In this document: positions 6,573 through 16,378 of the stretch, one piece after another
How positions within the stretch are numbered: position 1 is the stretch's first letter
Layout of the letters: the number at the start of each line of letters is the position of its first letter
From: an uncultured Bacteroidales bacterium
GTDB taxonomy: Bacteria; Bacteroidota; Bacteroidia; Bacteroidales; Paludibacteraceae
NCBI GenBank assembly: GCA_946414805.1
Contig: CAMKPZ010000013.1
Span: forward strand, 1 to 40,499
Length of the DNA stretch: 40,499 bases
Reading direction: 5' to 3'
Notes under the pieces: model-generated
Database searches by the model: none
Seen by the model: only the letters and a program-made list of their open reading frames with translations
Told to the model about the DNA's origin: nothing
Made by a program: the position numbers and the translations under genes

Positions 6573-9500
6573 ATGGCAAAGGGAAATATATTTGTAGACA
6601 GACGAGTGATGGCAGTGTGTATCTCGCTGCTAATCGCTTTAGTAGGCTTTATATGTCTCAAGACGCTGCCAATCGAGCAGTATCCCGATATCGCCCCTCC
6701 GACAGTGATGATCACCACCTCTTATTCGGGCGCGGATGCGAACACCGTAATGAAATCAGTGGTAATGCCTATTGAGGAGGCGGTCAACGGCGTGGAGAAC
6801 ATGGCGTACATGACTTCTGAAGCTACCGCTACCGGTGAGGTGAACATCAATGTGTACTTCAAACAGGGCACGGATCCGAATATGGCGGCGGTCAATGTGC
6901 AGAACCGAGTGTCAGCTGCTCTGGGTCTGCTGCCGCAAGAGGTGACGCGAGTAGGCGTGAAAGTGGAGAAACGACAGAATAATATCCTTCAGATCTCCGC
7001 CCTCGTCAGCCGTGACGGTAAGTTTGACAACGATTTCATCGCCAATTATATTGATATCAATGTCAAACCGCGTCTGCTGCGTGTGACGGGTGTGGGAGCC
7101 GTGCAGAACCTCGGTAATACCTATTCGCTCCGTATCTGGATGAAGCCGGATGTGATGGCGCGTTACGGCATTGCTCCGGAGGATATATTCGCGGCCATCG
7201 GCAACCAGAATATGGTAGCAGCTACGGGTTCGTTAGGCGAACAGAGCGGTAATACCTACCAATACAATCTGGAGTACAAAGGCCGTTTGCAATCAATCGA
7301 AGAGTTTAACGATATCGTGCTGCGAAGCGCAGGCGGCAATGTGCTGCATTTGCGCGATGTGGCAGATGTGGAGTTAGGGGCACTCAGTTATAGTTTCTCC
7401 TCTCGTGTGGACGGTCAGCCAGGCGTAGTATTCATGATCAATCAGGCTCCGGGCGCCAACGCTACACAGGTCAATGCCGCTATCAATGATATCTACAAGG
7501 ATCTGCAAAAGACTATGCCGGCAGGATTGGAGTTTACCACTCTCCAGACCAGCGATGATTTCCTCTTTGCCGCTATCCACAATGTGGTGGAGACGCTGAT
7601 TATCGCGATTATTTTGGTGATCCTCGTGGTATATTTCTTCCTGCAGGATTTCAAGGCAACCCTTATTCCGTCTATCTCTATCATCGTGTCGCTGTTAGGT
7701 ACGTTTGCTGTGGTGAAAGTCGCGGGATTCTCACTTAATATATTGACGCTCTTTGCACTCGTGTTAGCCATCGGTACGGTCGTTGATGACGCGATCGTGG
7801 TGGTGGAAGCCGTGATGGCGAAGATGGAGCACGGCTACACTTCGGCCTACAAGGCGACCAAAGACGCGATGAGCGAAGTGACGGTAGCTGTTATCAGCTG
7901 TACGCTCGTCTTCATGGCCGTGTTCATTCCGGTAACCTTCATGCCCGGAACGAGCGGTACTTTCTTCACCCAGTTCGGTATCACGATCGCCAGTTCGGTG
8001 GGTCTGAGTTGTATCTCGGCTTTGACCCTTTGTCCTGCGCTGACGGCGATTCTCTTCCGCCCAAAGAAAGAAGCGACGAACGGTAAAAAGAGCTTCAGCC
8101 AATGGGTGAAAGAAGCCTATGAGACCGGCTACAATGCCATCTTAGGAAAGTATAAGAACGGCGTGTCCCGGTTTATCCGGAAACCCGGTCGTGCATGGAT
8201 TTGGCTTATCGCTGCGGTGGTAGCCATGGTGTTTGCCATGCGTGCTTTGCCTGCCGGATTGGTGCCGCAAGAGGACCAAGGTGTGTTCGTCGTTGATGTT
8301 ACGGCTCCTGCCGGTTCTCCGTTGGTGGAGACCGATAAGATCATGGCGCAAGTAGAGGAGCATGTGCTGCGGCTGGAGGAAGTGGAGAGTTATGCCAAGA
8401 TCTCCGGTTTCGGAATCATCTCCGGTACAGGTGTCAGCTACGGTACACTTGTCGTTCGTCTCAAACCATGGGATGACCGTAAGGGTATAGAACACTATAT
8501 CGACATGGTGATGGCTAAATTGTATTTGAGTTGCGAGGATATAAAAGATGCAATGATCTTCCCCGCCCAGATGCCTCAGATCCCCGGATATGGTAACAAT
8601 AACGGTATTGACCTGCAGATGGAAGATCTGCAAGGCGGCGATATGAGTAAGTTTAATGAGGCGGTGAATGCCTTCCTCGCCGAACTTCAGAAACGGCCGG
8701 AAGTACAGATCGCGCAGTCGCTCTATAGCGAGTCGTTCCCCAAATACAAAGTGGATGTGAATGCTACGCAGTGTGACCGCGCCGGCATCTCTCCGGATGT
8801 GGTTCTCAACACGCTTGGCGCGTTCTGCGGTAGCGCCTATATCAGTAACTTCAACCAGTACGGAAAAGTCTATCGCGTGATGGCAGGGGCCGCACCGGAA
8901 TATCGTCTGGATCCCAATTCGCTCAATAATATCTTCGTGCGCATTGGGGACGAGATGGCGCCTATCTCGCAGTTTGTGACTCTTACGCCTACGGTAGGAT
9001 CCGCTTCCCAGAAACGATTCAACTTATACCAGTCTATCGCTTGTTTCATTCAGCCTAACGCAGGTTATAGCGAAGGCGATGTGCAACGCGTGATAGAGGA
9101 GGTGGCGAAAGACCATCTGGCGGCAGGTTATGGATATGAATACGGCGGTATGAGTCGCGAGTTGGAGGCGAACAGCAAATCCAATCTCACGGTACTCATC
9201 TATCTCGTCTGCATTCTGTTGATCTATATGATTCTGGCATCGCTTTACGAGTCCTATTTCATTCCGCTGGCAGTTCTGCTCTCTGTTCCGTTCGGTCTGA
9301 TGGGTTCGTTTGCGTTCTCGTGGCTCTGCGGTCAGCAGAATAATATCTACCTCCAGACCGGTGTGATCATGTTGATCGGTCTGTTGGCTAAGACGGCTAT
9401 TCTGATTACCGAGTTCGCCGTCGAGAAACGCAAACAGGGCATGCCGATCATGGAAGCTGCATTAGGAGCATGTGAGGACCGTCTGCGTCCTATTCTGATG

Positions 9501-11117
9501 ACGGTAGTAACTATGATAGCCGGTATGATTCCTCTGATCATAGAGGGCGGAGCGGGCGCAAACGGTAACCGCGCATTGGCAATCGGTGTGACCGGAGGTA
9601 TGGCTGTAGGAACACTCGCACTGGTGTTTGTAGTGCCGGCGTTCTACATCATCTTCCAGAAACTGCACGAGCGTTTCCAAGGCGAGATGAAGCCGGTAGA
9701 GGAAACATCGGAAGTCCCTGATACCGATATGCCGAAATCCCGAAAAAAGAATCCTGTTGCAACGGTGCTGATACTTTGTACTTTGTCCCTTAGTACTTTC
9801 ATGTTCTCTTCCTGCGGTGTGTTCAAGAAATACGAGCCTGCACAGCGTCCTGAAGCGGACTCTCTGGTGACGGCTGTCAGCGAAGAGAGTTGGCAAACCT
9901 ATATCACCGATCCGGTTCTGCAAGGACATATCCGCAAGGCACTCGAGAGCAATGTGGATTACCGTTCCCGCCGGATAGCTGTTCAAGAAGCGGACGCACG
10001 ACTGAGAGCGGCTAAATTAGGGTTCCTTCCGACTCTGGCTATTTCTCCTGCCAATGTAGGTGTGTCCGGCGCCTATACACCGGGAGCCGGCATGTCCGGA
10101 GCAACCTTGAGTTACCAAGTGCCGCTATCCCTCAACTGGGGCGGGGAAGGTTTCGGAACGATTACCAACCGCAAGCGTCAGGCAGAGGTGCTCCGTGAGC
10201 AAGCGGAGGACAACCGCGCTGCTGCGCATGCGAACTTGGTGGCGACGATAGCACGAACCTATACGCAACTGCAGTTGCTGGACTATCAGGCAATTATTCT
10301 GGACAGCACAGAAGTGATCTGGCAGCGTGTGTTGGAAATACAACGTGTATTGGTGAAGAACGGACAGGCATATTCGCCTTCTATCGGTCAGATGGAGGCC
10401 TCGCTCATCAACGTGCAGATCCAACGCAAGCAACTTCTGGAGCAGATCCATTCGCTGGAGTTGTCCATGTGCCTGTTGCTCAATGAAGAACCCCATGAGA
10501 TCGCCCGTTCGCCGTGGAAGAGTTATGAATTCGAGGTGTGGACAATAAAATCTATACCGGCATCTCAGTTGAGTAACCGTGCGGATGTCCGTGCAGCGGA
10601 GCGCAATGTGGCGGCGGCATTCTACCAGACCAATATGGCCAAGGCTGCTTTCTGTCCCGCTTTGTCCCTCTCCGGACTCATTGGATGGACCAATAACGGA
10701 GGTATTGTGGCCAATCCCGGTCAGTTGCTGATGAATGCAGCACTGGGTTTAACCCAACCGATCTTTGCCGGCGGCAAACTGAAGGCAAATCTCAAGATCG
10801 CCAAACTGGAGCAGGAGGAAGCCGCTAACCGCTATGTGGAGACGATGCTTCGTGCCGGCAATGAAGTGAATGACGCTATCTTCCGTTGCCAAAACGCGCA
10901 AGAGCAGGACAGCCTCTATCAGCGATTGCTGACCACACAAAGCGAATCCTATAACGGGACATGCGAATTGATGAAAAAGGGCAAAGCATCGTACCTGGAG
11001 GTGCTCACCGCTCAAGAGAACTACCTCAAAGCCCAACTCGCCGATGTCACCAACAGATATAACGGACTGATCAGTCTGATCGATCTGTATGTGGCTATCG
11101 GCGGCGGTACGAAATGA
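6573..11117 (+). CDS. Fusion of AcrB-like (HAE1) RND permease and TolC/OprM-like outer-membrane factor
   Basis: Residues 1-1040 are a complete proton-driven HAE1-type RND permease. It starts with VDRRVMAVCISLLIALVGF; the proton-relay pair D405-D406 lies in GTVVDDAIVVVE, and the TM10 lysine is in LLAKTAILITEF. Residues 1081-1514 match an outer-membrane factor of the NodT/OprM type: ALESNVDYRSRRIAVQEADARLRAAKLGFLP, a second repeat RADVRAAERNVAAAFYQTNMAKAAFCP, and coiled-coil segments. The linker contains an internal methionine (M1053, codon 9729) followed by KSRKK, a hydrophobic run and a lipobox FSSC with C1081, which is a full lipoprotein signal peptide. The OMF could therefore be cleaved by signal peptidase II or translated from the internal start. 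No stop or frameshift separates the halves. Confidence 0.9.
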   Translation: MAKGNIFVDRRVMAVCISLLIALVGFICLKTLPIEQYPDIAPPTVMITTSYSGADANTVMKSVVMPIEEAVNGVENMAYMTSEATATGEVNINVYFKQGTDPNMAAVNVQNRVSAALGLLPQEVTRVGVKVEKRQNNILQISALVSRDGKFDNDFIANYIDINVKPRLLRVTGVGAVQNLGNTYSLRIWMKPDVMARYGIAPEDIFAAIGNQNMVAATGSLGEQSGNTYQYNLEYKGRLQSIEEFNDIVLRSAGGNVLHLRDVADVELGALSYSFSSRVDGQPGVVFMINQAPGANATQVNAAINDIYKDLQKTMPAGLEFTTLQTSDDFLFAAIHNVVETLIIAIILVILVVYFFLQDFKATLIPSISIIVSLLGTFAVVKVAGFSLNILTLFALVLAIGTVVDDAIVVVEAVMAKMEHGYTSAYKATKDAMSEVTVAVISCTLVFMAVFIPVTFMPGTSGTFFTQFGITIASSVGLSCISALTLCPALTAILFRPKKEATNGKKSFSQWVKEAYETGYNAILGKYKNGVSRFIRKPGRAWIWLIAAVVAMVFAMRALPAGLVPQEDQGVFVVDVTAPAGSPLVETDKIMAQVEEHVLRLEEVESYAKISGFGIISGTGVSYGTLVVRLKPWDDRKGIEHYIDMVMAKLYLSCEDIKDAMIFPAQMPQIPGYGNNNGIDLQMEDLQGGDMSKFNEAVNAFLAELQKRPEVQIAQSLYSESFPKYKVDVNATQCDRAGISPDVVLNTLGAFCGSAYISNFNQYGKVYRVMAGAAPEYRLDPNSLNNIFVRIGDEMAPISQFVTLTPTVGSASQKRFNLYQSIACFIQPNAGYSEGDVQRVIEEVAKDHLAAGYGYEYGGMSRELEANSKSNLTVLIYLVCILLIYMILASLYESYFIPLAVLLSVPFGLMGSFAFSWLCGQQNNIYLQTGVIMLIGLLAKTAILITEFAVEKRKQGMPIMEAALGACEDRLRPILMTVVTMIAGMIPLIIEGGAGANGNRALAIGVTGGMAVGTLALVFVVPAFYIIFQKLHERFQGEMKPVEETSEVPDTDMPKSRKKNPVATVLILCTLSLSTFMFSSCGVFKKYEPAQRPEADSLVTAVSEESWQTYITDPVLQGHIRKALESNVDYRSRRIAVQEADARLRAAKLGFLPTLAISPANVGVSGAYTPGAGMSGATLSYQVPLSLNWGGEGFGTITNRKRQAEVLREQAEDNRAAAHANLVATIARTYTQLQLLDYQAIILDSTEVIWQRVLEIQRVLVKNGQAYSPSIGQMEASLINVQIQRKQLLEQIHSLELSMCLLLNEEPHEIARSPWKSYEFEVWTIKSIPASQLSNRADVRAAERNVAAAFYQTNMAKAAFCPALSLSGLIGWTNNGGIVANPGQLLMNAALGLTQPIFAGGKLKANLKIAKLEQEEAANRYVETMLRAGNEVNDAIFRCQNAQEQDSLYQRLLTTQSESYNGTCELMKKGKASYLEVLTAQENYLKAQLADVTNRYNGLISLIDLYVAIGGGTK

Positions 11118-11137
11118 TAAATACCGATTAAAGGAAT

Positions 11138-13369
11138 TTATTTATTCATCATAAATGATATGGATCGGCGGTAGAGTTTGTCAAACTCTACTGCCGTTTC
11201 TATAGGGAAGCCAAAGACTAATGTCCTCGATGCTACAGCGGCACTATCGGAAGCATATCCAATAGCAGCAGGGCATCGCATATCCGTATATTCTGCGGCA
11301 CGGAAAGATCCCTCTCCTTCGGCCCGCAGCCCTTGTGGCGTACAGGTGAAGAGTTGTTCTTCATTCGGAGAGGTGAGAATGGTGATATGCGCCGGGCGAC
11401 CGGCGACAGGAGAAGTAACCAGCACTTTGCCGGAACGAGTGGCATGCGCCGCATAATACGAAGCATGCAGCGTCTTTCGCATCCATTCGGAATCGACAGC
11501 ATCCCAGTGATCGGCACTGACGAGCAATCGTCCACCCCCGGAGAGATAACGAGCTAATGCGTGACAGATATGCGGCGGGAGCGGTTTCCGGTTGCGTCCG
11601 CAGATATAATCGACAAACGCAAACGAGGAGTCCGGCGCAGCGTACGCCGCCGTGGCAGAGACATAACTGATATTCATCGTCTGCAGCACGCGGCCGTGCA
11701 AAACAGCGTAATCACGCGTATTGCCGATGGTGATTTTTCCGGCATGATCGCGATAGCAAGCTCCCCATCCGCAGTTATCATCGTTGAGCCATGCATGAGA
11801 CCTTGTGAAATCCCATTGTTCGCCAATATAAGCGCAAGAGAAACGGTCTTCACAGGCGTAACTGCCCGGCATGATACCGGCATATGTAGAATCTGCAAAC
11901 CACTCCGGTCCGTACACATCATCAAAACCATCGACGATAAGCGCCAACGGGGAAGGATCGGTGGAGAGATAAGCGCTCAGAGTAGGACCGGGCATACTCA
12001 GTCCTCCGTCATTTCCGGCTACCACATAGCAGTCATACCGGACGCCTTGTTTGGCCTCAATGGCGAAGGAAGGTTCCTCTACCTGATGGATGTTCCATTC
12101 TCCGTCATTTTCCCGGATATAGACCATATAATAGGTTGGCACAGCAGAGGACTCCAGCGAGTCGGTCACAGGAGTCCAACTCAATCGCAGATCAGGATCT
12201 ATCTGCATCTCGCGAACCGGCAGAGGCTGCACCACTGCGTTTGCTCCGTTGATATACCGCAGGATACCTTTATACACCGCGCGCGCCGCTGTGAAACGGA
12301 ATGCGGGATCCAGGCCATACCGCATATCTGCCATGTTCTTATGGCTCAATAACTCTAAGATAATACTCGGCACAACCGGCACACGCGTCTCGCAATAATT
12401 CGCTTCCTTGAGTTGGCGTCTTGTCCACCCGGGTGCAATCGTGCGCAGGTCATTCGTGATCTGGGTCTGGATCCAATCGGCGAGATTGCGATTCACACGT
12501 TCGCGATCTTTCCCGTTACGTAGCACTACGGATCCGCTGTCATCCTTCGCTGTATAGATCACCAGCGTTCCGATAATCGTAGTGTCATTGCCGCTGTCAT
12601 ATCCATCCGTATGCAGCGCCAGGCAAAGATCGATCGGTACATCCAACGCATTCACCCACATCGCACGGCATTTCATATCGTCCTTGTATTCATCGTCTTC
12701 GTATAGACTCCAGATCGTAGAGTCAGCTCCTTGCGACTGGATCCAATAACGTGCTCCTTCCGTCCATGCCGGCATGCCTGATACACCCGGAGCCTGCTGT
12801 TCCAATCCGGCACGGGGCATATAGATCGTTGCTCCGGCATTCTCCAGCATTGTACGTACCAGACGCACATACTCATGGCTATAGAGATCCTCAACCGTCG
12901 TCCAGAGTGTGGCACGCTGCCAGATCCATTCATCACGATGATGGTTGTAGTAAAGTCCATGGCTGGGGTAGAGTACAATATTACGTTCCGTCAGGTCATG
13001 GCAGGCGGAAGAGGATTTCTTCGCTCCTGCCGATCGGGCGCAATCGGTGATCAGATCATCAATATTCGTATTGAGTGTCTGGATAGTGACGGCGCCTTTC
13101 TCATTCCCCAGCACCCAAATGCTCACTTTGCGCTTGAGTTCGGCTACGTTTTCAGGGGTCCAGCGCACATCTTTGAGCGTAGCGTTGGTTCGTAGCGTCA
13201 CTTTATTGCCATTCACCCGCAGGTTTTTCACTCGCACAGCGGGCGACCAGACGGACGAAAAGCCCGTCCAGACAGTCAGCGAGTCTGCCAGATCTTGCAT
13301 ATTAATCTGTGCTTCCGACATGGGGGTACAGAGCAAAAAGCATATGAGAAATATATATATTCGTTTCAT
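11138..13369 (-). CDS. Secreted N-acetylmuramoyl-L-alanine amidase-like protein with fibronectin-type C-terminal region
   Basis: This 743-residue exported protein has the signal peptide MKRIYIFLICFLLCTPMSEA. An Amidase_3-like zinc hydrolase domain covers about residues 128-370: LYPSHGLYYN with H137, a downstream EDLYSHEYV segment, ALHTDGYDSG (about 250) and the catalytic-glutamate strand IILELLSH (about 335). It is followed by a fibronectin-III-like segment (LRLSWTPV...YYMVYIREN, about 390-470) and a roughly 270-residue C-terminal domain of the type found in Bacteroidota proteins often annotated as 'xanthan lyase'. The expected role is peptidoglycan amide cleavage or a related periplasmic or surface function. 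It is the last gene of the minus-strand block, 3 bp after the TraB-like gene, and meets the efflux operon tail to tail with only 20 bp between stops. Confidence 0.75.
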   Translation of the reverse strand: MKRIYIFLICFLLCTPMSEAQINMQDLADSLTVWTGFSSVWSPAVRVKNLRVNGNKVTLRTNATLKDVRWTPENVAELKRKVSIWVLGNEKGAVTIQTLNTNIDDLITDCARSAGAKKSSSACHDLTERNIVLYPSHGLYYNHHRDEWIWQRATLWTTVEDLYSHEYVRLVRTMLENAGATIYMPRAGLEQQAPGVSGMPAWTEGARYWIQSQGADSTIWSLYEDDEYKDDMKCRAMWVNALDVPIDLCLALHTDGYDSGNDTTIIGTLVIYTAKDDSGSVVLRNGKDRERVNRNLADWIQTQITNDLRTIAPGWTRRQLKEANYCETRVPVVPSIILELLSHKNMADMRYGLDPAFRFTAARAVYKGILRYINGANAVVQPLPVREMQIDPDLRLSWTPVTDSLESSAVPTYYMVYIRENDGEWNIHQVEEPSFAIEAKQGVRYDCYVVAGNDGGLSMPGPTLSAYLSTDPSPLALIVDGFDDVYGPEWFADSTYAGIMPGSYACEDRFSCAYIGEQWDFTRSHAWLNDDNCGWGACYRDHAGKITIGNTRDYAVLHGRVLQTMNISYVSATAAYAAPDSSFAFVDYICGRNRKPLPPHICHALARYLSGGGRLLVSADHWDAVDSEWMRKTLHASYYAAHATRSGKVLVTSPVAGRPAHITILTSPNEEQLFTCTPQGLRAEGEGSFRAAEYTDMRCPAAIGYASDSAAVASRTLVFGFPIETAVEFDKLYRRSISFMMNK
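11166..11196 (+). terminator. Candidate intrinsic terminator for the efflux operon, embedded in the convergent amidase gene
   Basis: A stem CGGCGGTAGAGTTT / AAACTCTACTGCCG (13 of 14 pairs, loop GTC) is followed on the plus strand by TTTCTAT. It starts 48 nt after the RND-OMF stop. It lies inside the last codons of the oppositely oriented amidase, so it also serves as protein-coding sequence on the other strand. The T run is short, so efficiency is uncertain. Confidence 0.5.
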
Positions 13370-13372
13370 ATA

Positions 13373-14296
13373 TTATTGGTTAGTGGATTTGATTTCTAAT
13401 TTTCGTCTGTTAGCCGGACGGACGCGATATCCTGCTTTACGGAGTTGCTCCAGCAGTCCTTTTTCTCCGCCGAGATAGATCGCATTGAGCGTAATGAAAG
13501 CACCGCCTTCTGTGAGGTAAGGTCTGAGACGCTTCACCCACTGCTCATTGCGGCTGCAATAGACTTTGTAATCGGAGAACGAGATAGAGGTGGTGTTATC
13601 CGGTCCTTCTACCTGATATGCCATATCGGTCAATCGTCCGTCAAGATACATGGCTTTGAGCGTCCGTTCTTGTTTGACTTCATTCTCCGGATACTGGATG
13701 ACTTTTAGCAATTCCTGGCATTGCCAATGGAATGGTTCGCGGTCAAAAAGCATATACATGGTCTCGCCGATATTGTCCAGCCCGATGACCGGTATATCCC
13801 TTTCCGCCGCTACTGATTCGAAGAAACTCTCCATCGAACTCTGCTCGTCATAGTGGAGCCATTGCTTCATCAACTCGGTACGGAACATCTCCGTCAGATA
13901 GGAGGGTTTCATCCGGCATAGCTTGTCCAAGCCGAGTCCTAAGTTTATGCGAAGAGTGTTGTCGATGTATTCATAATCGCTTTCGCTGTAGAAATTGGTC
14001 AGTTTGACAGAATCAGGCAACAGGGCTGCCTTGCGCAAAGCGGCTATCGCTTCATAGTCCTGCATCGCGAATTCCGTAATGACTTTATTGCATTTTCCGA
14101 AGCATTTGAATACATTGGGTATCGTGTCAAGAAACTGCATCGGAACGAGTCGGTTGGTAGCCAGAAGGTAGGATTTCTGCCTCGCTCCATTCCCTGAAAT
14201 CTCATACAGAAGTTGAGCGTTGGCTGTACTACAGTACAGAAAGCAGAGAAGACCGATGAATAGATATTTGTGATATATATGCGTTCTTAAAAACAT
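13373..14296 (-). CDS. TraB/GumN family protein with substituted metal-site motifs
   Basis: This 307-residue exported protein (signal peptide to about A27, then QLLYEISGNG) has the TraB/PrgY/GumN layout: LLYEISGNGARQKSYLL at the N-terminus, a conserved glutamate E75 (KVITEFA), a helical middle, and the C-terminal LGGEKGLLEQLRKAGYRVRP. Active relatives of this fold (Tiki-type metalloproteases) carry two GxxH motifs. Here they read ATNR (46-49) and NAIY (271-274), so both glycines and both histidines are replaced. It may be non-catalytic or use a different chemistry. The gene lies 12 bp after the TPR gene and 3 bp before the amidase, and is clearly in the same transcription unit. Confidence 0.75.
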   Translation of the reverse strand: MFLRTHIYHKYLFIGLLCFLYCSTANAQLLYEISGNGARQKSYLLATNRLVPMQFLDTIPNVFKCFGKCNKVITEFAMQDYEAIAALRKAALLPDSVKLTNFYSESDYEYIDNTLRINLGLGLDKLCRMKPSYLTEMFRTELMKQWLHYDEQSSMESFFESVAAERDIPVIGLDNIGETMYMLFDREPFHWQCQELLKVIQYPENEVKQERTLKAMYLDGRLTDMAYQVEGPDNTTSISFSDYKVYCSRNEQWVKRLRPYLTEGGAFITLNAIYLGGEKGLLEQLRKAGYRVRPANRRKLEIKSTNQ

Positions 14297-14308
14297 GAGT
14301 GCATTGGT

Positions 14309-16378
14309 TTATTTGAATCGCGAGAGCAAATTGTAGGCTTGGTATATTCCGAGTTCCCCTGCTTTGGATAGATCCGCCAGGCCTTTCTCGTTCTCGCCGA
14401 TGAAGACATAAGTCAGACCGCGGTTGAAATAGGCTTCCGCGAACTCATTGTCTATAGCAATGGCACGGGTGTAATACCCGATAGCTTGCTTGAACTCCCG
14501 CTGCGCGCAGAGGATATTGGCTTTGTTATAGATAGCGAAGACGAAATCCGGTTGCTTGAGGATCACTTGGTCATAGTCGCGAAGCATGATATCGAAATCC
14601 ATATTCGTTGTTGTTTCTTGTGTTCCCATAGCCCGCTGGTATTCCAGCATCCGGTATCGCCAGTTAGCGCGGCTGAAGGTAAGCAAGATCTCATACGAGG
14701 TGCTGTGTACAGAGTTGTTGTTTAGCACCAGGGCACGGGTACAGTCATCGATAGCGGAGTTATAATCCTGCACAATGGCGAACTCCATCGCCCGCGCAAA
14801 GAGCAATGTGATCATCCGCTCATCCGACATCGGGAACCCGGATAATTCGTCTATCTGTTGTGACAGACGGGTTATCTCCGCGAAATGAAATTCCACCATC
14901 TCGGCGGTGAGCGTCAAGTCCTGTGAGGTAAGACGCATGGCTGCCGGCAATGCGCCGCTGCGATTGAGATCTTCCACCATCGGATGGTAATAATTGGTCC
15001 GCCTCAGACTCAGATCCTGACTGTAATAACTGAGAACCACATTCGGTTCGTTCACCACATCCTGGTAGCGTTTCTGCACGGCGCCTCGTGTTCGTGAATC
15101 GTATTTCTGATCGTCTTCTTCCGGTATGTCCGTTTGATTCTGCGCTGTGGCCGCGGAGAACTCTTTGCGATGATCTTTCTTTTGCGGTTGCGCATCTGCG
15201 AGTAACATCTCTGTATTAGGTTGCGCCGCCTGCTGCGCTTGGATCTCATCTTTGCGCTCCTCCAGATCATGAGCAGTCTGGTGGTAACGGTATGCGGCTT
15301 TGGTGTTTCCCAACTGCGTTTTCGCTTGCGCCGCCATATAGTAAGCCGGCAGGAAATAGGGATAACGCGCGATAAGCGAATCCATATCTGTGACGACGGC
15401 ATTCCATTGGCGTAGCTGCATTGCTACCAATCCGCGCTGATAACGGAGTTCGGTACGTTCTGGAGCCAAAGAGATTGCTTTGTTCAAATCCTCCAGCGCG
15501 TGATTATAATCGCCGACCTCCTGACGCATCAAGCCACGGTTGTAATAGCAATCCGCCTCGCGCGGAGCTATCTTCACTGCTTGGTCGTAATCGGCCAGAG
15601 CACCTCGGTAGTTATGGCGGCGATAATGGATCACGCCTCGGTTGATGTAGTCGCCCGCCCATTTGGAACCCAGATTGATAGCCTGGGTTAATTGTACGTA
15701 TGCCTCGTCTTCATGGCCGAGCATGAGGTTGGTTACGCCCAAAGCAGACCAAACGGCCGGATTGATCTTATCGTACTTTGCAGCTTGCTCAAAGGCTTCC
15801 AATGCAGCCAGTGTGTCTTTCTTCAGGATGCATATATGGCCTTTCTCGCTCCATACACTGGCGGTTTGGGGTTCTCGGCGAAGTATCTGGTTCACATCGT
15901 CCAGGGCTTCGTCATAGCGCTTCAACTGAGCGCGCGTATCTGCGCGCAGCAGCATATACGTACGGTTCTCCGGCGAGAAATGCAGCGCCTCCGTGTAATC
16001 CGCTTCGGCGGCCTCCCACTGATTGAGCTGGCGGTATATATACCCGCGGGTATAATAGCATCCCGGCGAGAACGGATTGCGCTCGATCGCAGCATTGCAA
16101 TCCCGCAATGCTCCCTGATAGTCCTCCAACTGGATCTTTGCTATCGCGCGATAGAAATATGGATCCGCGAGATAGGGCTTGAGATGGATCACCTGGTTGA
16201 AATACTGGATAGCAAGCACATAGTCCTCGAAATACAATGCATTACGCCCGATGGCACTGATGCGATCGGTGTTGAACTGGGCTTTTGCCGGACTGAGAAC
16301 CGCTGTGCCCAAGGAAAGAATAAATACTACAACTATGTATCTATATGCTTTCAATGCTTCATTCTGATTTATTTGCAT
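14309..16378 (-). CDS. Exported tetratricopeptide-repeat protein
   Basis: This 689-residue protein has an N-terminal hydrophobic signal segment ending near AKAQ (residue 34). About nine consecutive TPR motifs follow up to residue 375, for example AIQYFNQVIHLKPYLADPYFYRA and ALADYDQAVKIAPREADCYYNRG. After a polar linker (about 375-440) rich in Q and K, a second TPR cluster occupies about 530-689. It probably works as a periplasmic scaffold for protein complexes; the partner is unknown. Its start overlaps the 3' end of the penicillin-binding protein gene by 10 bp, so the two are likely translationally coupled, which hints at a role in cell-wall synthesis. That role is inferred. Confidence 0.85.
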   Translation of the reverse strand: MQINQNEALKAYRYIVVVFILSLGTAVLSPAKAQFNTDRISAIGRNALYFEDYVLAIQYFNQVIHLKPYLADPYFYRAIAKIQLEDYQGALRDCNAAIERNPFSPGCYYTRGYIYRQLNQWEAAEADYTEALHFSPENRTYMLLRADTRAQLKRYDEALDDVNQILRREPQTASVWSEKGHICILKKDTLAALEAFEQAAKYDKINPAVWSALGVTNLMLGHEDEAYVQLTQAINLGSKWAGDYINRGVIHYRRHNYRGALADYDQAVKIAPREADCYYNRGLMRQEVGDYNHALEDLNKAISLAPERTELRYQRGLVAMQLRQWNAVVTDMDSLIARYPYFLPAYYMAAQAKTQLGNTKAAYRYHQTAHDLEERKDEIQAQQAAQPNTEMLLADAQPQKKDHRKEFSAATAQNQTDIPEEDDQKYDSRTRGAVQKRYQDVVNEPNVVLSYYSQDLSLRRTNYYHPMVEDLNRSGALPAAMRLTSQDLTLTAEMVEFHFAEITRLSQQIDELSGFPMSDERMITLLFARAMEFAIVQDYNSAIDDCTRALVLNNNSVHSTSYEILLTFSRANWRYRMLEYQRAMGTQETTTNMDFDIMLRDYDQVILKQPDFVFAIYNKANILCAQREFKQAIGYYTRAIAIDNEFAEAYFNRGLTYVFIGENEKGLADLSKAGELGIYQAYNLLSRFK

